Shown here: positions 61,660 to 64,000 of the stretch, in pieces
How positions within the stretch are numbered: the stretch's first letter is position 1
How the letters are laid out: each line of letters begins with the position of its first letter
Assembly (NCBI RefSeq): GCF_016411865.1
Contig: NZ_JAEKJA010000003.1
Span: 186,001-250,000, forward strand
Length of the DNA: 64,000 bases
Origin: Acuticoccus mangrovi
Lineage (GTDB): Bacteria; Pseudomonadota; Alphaproteobacteria; Rhizobiales; Amorphaceae
Direction: 5' to 3'
The notes under the pieces: model-generated
The model's database searches: none
What the model saw: only the letters and a program-made list of their open reading frames with translations
Told to the model about the DNA's origin: nothing
Made by a program: the position numbers and the translations under genes

Positions 61660-63822
61660 ATGAGCCAGCACGAATTTCAGACGGCGGGGGGCGTGAGCGT
61701 CATCCGCAACGACGAGGGCATTTCCTACGAGAACGCCCTGTCGCGCTGGATCGACCGGCTCGACCACGAGCGCGGCTGCGTGTTCACCTCCAGCTACGAG
61801 TTTCCGGGTCGCTACACCCGGTGGGACTTCGCCCTCGTCGATCCGCCCCTCGCGGTCGAAACGAAGGGGCGCACCGTCACCGTCATCGCGCTCAACCGGC
61901 GCGGCGAGCCGCTGCTTCTGGCCGCCGAGGCGGCGCTGCGGGCGGCCGGCCTCACCCCGTCGCGCGACGGGGATCGCGCCACGGTCACCGTGCCGGAACC
62001 CGACGACAGTCTCCTCACCGAGGAGGACCGCAGCCGCCGCCCGTCCACCTTCACCGCGCTGCGCGCCCTCATCGACTTCTTTCGCAGCGAGGAGGACGGC
62101 CAGCTCGGTCTCGCCGGCGCCTTCGGCTACGATCTCGCCTTCCAGTTCGACCCGGTGCCGCTGCGCCTGGAGCGTCCGGCGTCGCAGCGCGACATCGTCC
62201 TCTATCTGCCGGACGAGATCCTGGCGGTGGACCACTACGCCAAGCGCGCCATCCTCTCCTCCTACGAGTTCGGCTTTGCCGGAGAGAGCACGGAAGGGGT
62301 CGCTCGCACCCCGGCACCGCGCCCGCTGCCGCCCAAGCGCAACTCCGCCGAGGACGACCACGCTCCCGGCGAATACGCCGACACCGTGCGCCGCGCCTTC
62401 CCCCACTTCGCCCGCGGCGACCTCTTCGAGGTGGTGCCGAGCCAGACCTTCCGCGACCCGCTCTCCGACGCCCCGTCGGCGATCATGCGGCGCCTGTCGG
62501 CGATCAACCCCTCGCCCTACGGCTTCTTCATCAATCTCGGCGGCGGCGAATATCTCGTGGGCGCCTCGCCGGAGATGTTCGTGCGCGTCACCGGCCGCCG
62601 CGTCGAGACCTGCCCGATCTCCGGCACCATCGCCCGCGGCCGCGACGCCATCGAGGACGAGGAGCAGGTGAGGAAGCTCCTCAACTCCAAGAAGGACGAG
62701 ACGGAGCTGACGATGTGCTCCGACGTCGACCGCAACGACAAGAGCCGGGTGTGCGTGCCGGGCTCGGTGCGGGTGATCGGGCGGCGGCAGATCGAGATGT
62801 ACTCGCGCCTCATCCACACGGTGGACCACATCGAGGGCACGCTCCTCGAGGGCCGCGACGCGCTCGACGCCTTCCTCTCCCACGCCTGGGCGGTCACGGT
62901 CACGGGCGCGCCGAAGCGGCGGGCGATGGCCTTCATCGAGGAGAACGAGAAGAGCCCGCGCGCCTGGTTCGGCGGCGCCGTCGGCCTGCTCCACTTCAAC
63001 GGCGACCTCAACACCGGCCTCACCCTGCGTACCGTGCACATCCGCGACGGTGTCGCCGAGGTGCGCGCCGGGGCGACGGTGCTCGCCGACTCCGACGCCG
63101 ATGCGGAGGAGCGCGAGACGGAGCTGAAGGCGTCGGCGATGCGCGCCGCGATCCGTGGCGCCGGCGGGACCGGCACCAACGTCGCAGCCAAGCCAAAGCC
63201 CGGCGCCGGCAGGCGCTGCCTCCTCGTCGACCACGACGACAGCTTCGTCCACACCCTCGGCGGCTATCTGCGCCGAGCCGGCCTCGACGTGACGACCGTG
63301 CGGGCGCCGGTCTCGGCGGCGACGCTCGCCCGCTTCAAGCCCGACATCGTGGTGATGTCGCCAGGGCCCGGCACCCCGTCCGATTTCGACTGCACCGCCA
63401 CCATCCGCCTCGCCGAGGCGCACGGCCTGCCGATCTTCGGCGTCTGCCTCGGGCTGCAGGCGATCGTCGAGGCGTCGGGCGGCACCCTCTCCCAGCTCGA
63501 CGTGCCGATGCACGGCAAGCCCTCGACCCTCGAGGTCAGCGACGGGTCGATCCTCTTCGCCGGCATCGGCGGCCCGATCACCGTGGGGCGCTACCATTCG
63601 CTCGTCGCCGACCCCGCCCACCTTCCCGACACGCTGAAGGTGACGGCCCGCTCGGAGGACGGCGCGATCATGGCGGTGGAGCACAGCGAGGCGCCGATGC
63701 TCGCCGTACAGTTCCACCCCGAGAGCATCATGTCGCTGCGCGGCGACGTCGGCCATCACATCATCGAGAACGCCGTGGCGGCGCTTCTGAAGCGGGCGCA
63801 GGCGGCGGACGCCGCCGCATGA
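61660..63822 (+). CDS. trpE(G): Anthranilate synthase TrpE-TrpG fusion
   Basis: A 720-residue fusion. The TrpE-like part (1-~500) has [32 protein letters not shown], the catalytic region [26 protein letters not shown] and [12 protein letters not shown]. The TrpG-like glutamine amidotransferase (from ~512) opens [20 protein letters not shown] and has the nucleophile Cys in [11 protein letters not shown], followed by QFHPES with the catalytic His/Glu. This two-domain form is typical of rhizobia and makes anthranilate from chorismate and glutamine. The start is preceded by GAGGAACGG. No Trp-codon leader peptide is visible upstream. Its stop codon overlaps the next gene's start. Confidence 0.95.
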   Translation: MSQHEFQTAGGVSVIRNDEGISYENALSRWIDRLDHERGCVFTSSYEFPGRYTRWDFALVDPPLAVETKGRTVTVIALNRRGEPLLLAAEAALRAAGLTPSRDGDRATVTVPEPDDSLLTEEDRSRRPSTFTALRALIDFFRSEEDGQLGLAGAFGYDLAFQFDPVPLRLERPASQRDIVLYLPDEILAVDHYAKRAILSSYEFGFAGESTEGVARTPAPRPLPPKRNSAEDDHAPGEYADTVRRAFPHFARGDLFEVVPSQTFRDPLSDAPSAIMRRLSAINPSPYGFFINLGGGEYLVGASPEMFVRVTGRRVETCPISGTIARGRDAIEDEEQVRKLLNSKKDETELTMCSDVDRNDKSRVCVPGSVRVIGRRQIEMYSRLIHTVDHIEGTLLEGRDALDAFLSHAWAVTVTGAPKRRAMAFIEENEKSPRAWFGGAVGLLHFNGDLNTGLTLRTVHIRDGVAEVRAGATVLADSDADAEERETELKASAMRAAIRGAGGTGTNVAAKPKPGAGRRCLLVDHDDSFVHTLGGYLRRAGLDVTTVRAPVSAATLARFKPDIVVMSPGPGTPSDFDCTATIRLAEAHGLPIFGVCLGLQAIVEASGGTLSQLDVPMHGKPSTLEVSDGSILFAGIGGPITVGRYHSLVADPAHLPDTLKVTARSEDGAIMAVEHSEAPMLAVQFHPESIMSLRGDVGHHIIENAVAALLKRAQAADAAA

Positions 63823-64000
63823 GGCGCGGCGCCAGGCCCGCGGGGCCCGGCGAGATCACCTATTCGAGCTATCTGAAGCTCGACCGCATCCTGTCGGCGC
63901 AGGAGCCGGAAAGCGACCGGCTCGGCGTCGACGCCCACGACGAGATGCTGTTCATCGTCGTGCACCAGACCTACGAGCTCTGGTTCAGGCAGATCCTCCA
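63819..64000 (+). CDS. kynA: Tryptophan 2,3-dioxygenase (3' truncated by window end)
   Basis: The first 60 codons are visible and the frame runs off the window. They read [20 protein letters not shown], then [10 protein letters not shown] and [21 protein letters not shown], which is the highly conserved N-terminal heart of tryptophan 2,3-dioxygenase ([17 protein letters not shown], including a substrate-pocket HQTYELW). The enzyme opens the indole ring of tryptophan to N-formylkynurenine using haem. Its ATG overlaps the TrpE-TrpG stop codon (ATGA), so the two are translationally coupled. Confidence 0.92.
   Translation, partial: MRRGARPAGPGEITYSSYLKLDRILSAQEPESDRLGVDAHDEMLFIVVHQTYELWFRQIL

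Overview
This is a very GC-rich chromosomal window whose gene content and order point to an alphaproteobacterium, most likely order Hyphomicrobiales (Rhizobiales). The supporting blocks are dnaK-dnaJ-pmtA; rplU-rpmA-obg-proB-proA-nadD-rsfS-rlmH-envC-ctpA; fumC with DUF4169 and a ribbon-helix-helix protein; an NDUFA12-like complex I accessory subunit; and a matPQM/matB-type malonate cluster. No phage, insertion sequence or CRISPR array was seen.

Layout. 1-2.3 kb: the end of an ATP-grasp/alpha-E protein and its transglutaminase partner. 2.3-5.6 kb (minus): a surface-polysaccharide cluster of two glycosyltransferases and one unknown protein. 6-11.6 kb: AlkB, a YceI protein, and a cytochrome b561-YceI fusion with a huge repetitive Pro/Ala/Glu tail. 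12-16 kb: dnaK behind an RpoH-type promoter, dnaJ and a phospholipid N-methyltransferase. 16-21.7 kb (minus): a complete peptide/nickel-type ABC importer containing a permease-ATPase fusion and an embedded MmcQ-like gene. 21.8-26.7 kb: an M20-type carbamoylase/hydantoinase, a TRAP transporter and a TetR regulator. 27-28 kb: two small exported proteins. 27.8-33.1 kb: a GntR regulator divergent from a TRAP transporter and malonyl-CoA synthetase. 33-35.5 kb: a small RHH protein, DUF4169, fumarase and an XRE regulator. 36.0-36.3 kb: a tRNA-Thr(GGU) gene split by a 219-nt group I intron. 36.4-46.2 kb: a sulfotransferase, DUF423 and the conserved ctpA-to-rplU block. 46.4-51.7 kb: aspartate dehydrogenase, a polar amino-acid ABC transporter without its ATPase, a Cys/Met-metabolism PLP enzyme and a beta-hydroxyacid dehydrogenase. 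51.8-55.9 kb: cupin, NDUFA12, CDF transporter, DUF502 and an ECF sigma/anti-sigma pair. 56-61.6 kb: an accessory region with an XRE regulator, a SARP-type activator, a probable RiPP precursor with an NHLP-type leader, a divergent YcaO-domain protein and an M14-like lipoprotein. 61.7-64 kb: a TrpE-TrpG fusion overlapping the start of tryptophan 2,3-dioxygenase.

Two observations stand out. The first is the intron-split tRNA-Thr, whose exons rejoin exactly after anticodon position 36 and whose intron carries the conserved core elements of the Azoarcus tRNA-Ile (IC3) intron. The second is the compact YcaO/NHLP-leader locus at 57-61.6 kb, which lacks the usual cyclodehydratase partner and has a YcaO protein with an altered second ATP-site motif. 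All functional calls are from reading the sequence; no database search was run.
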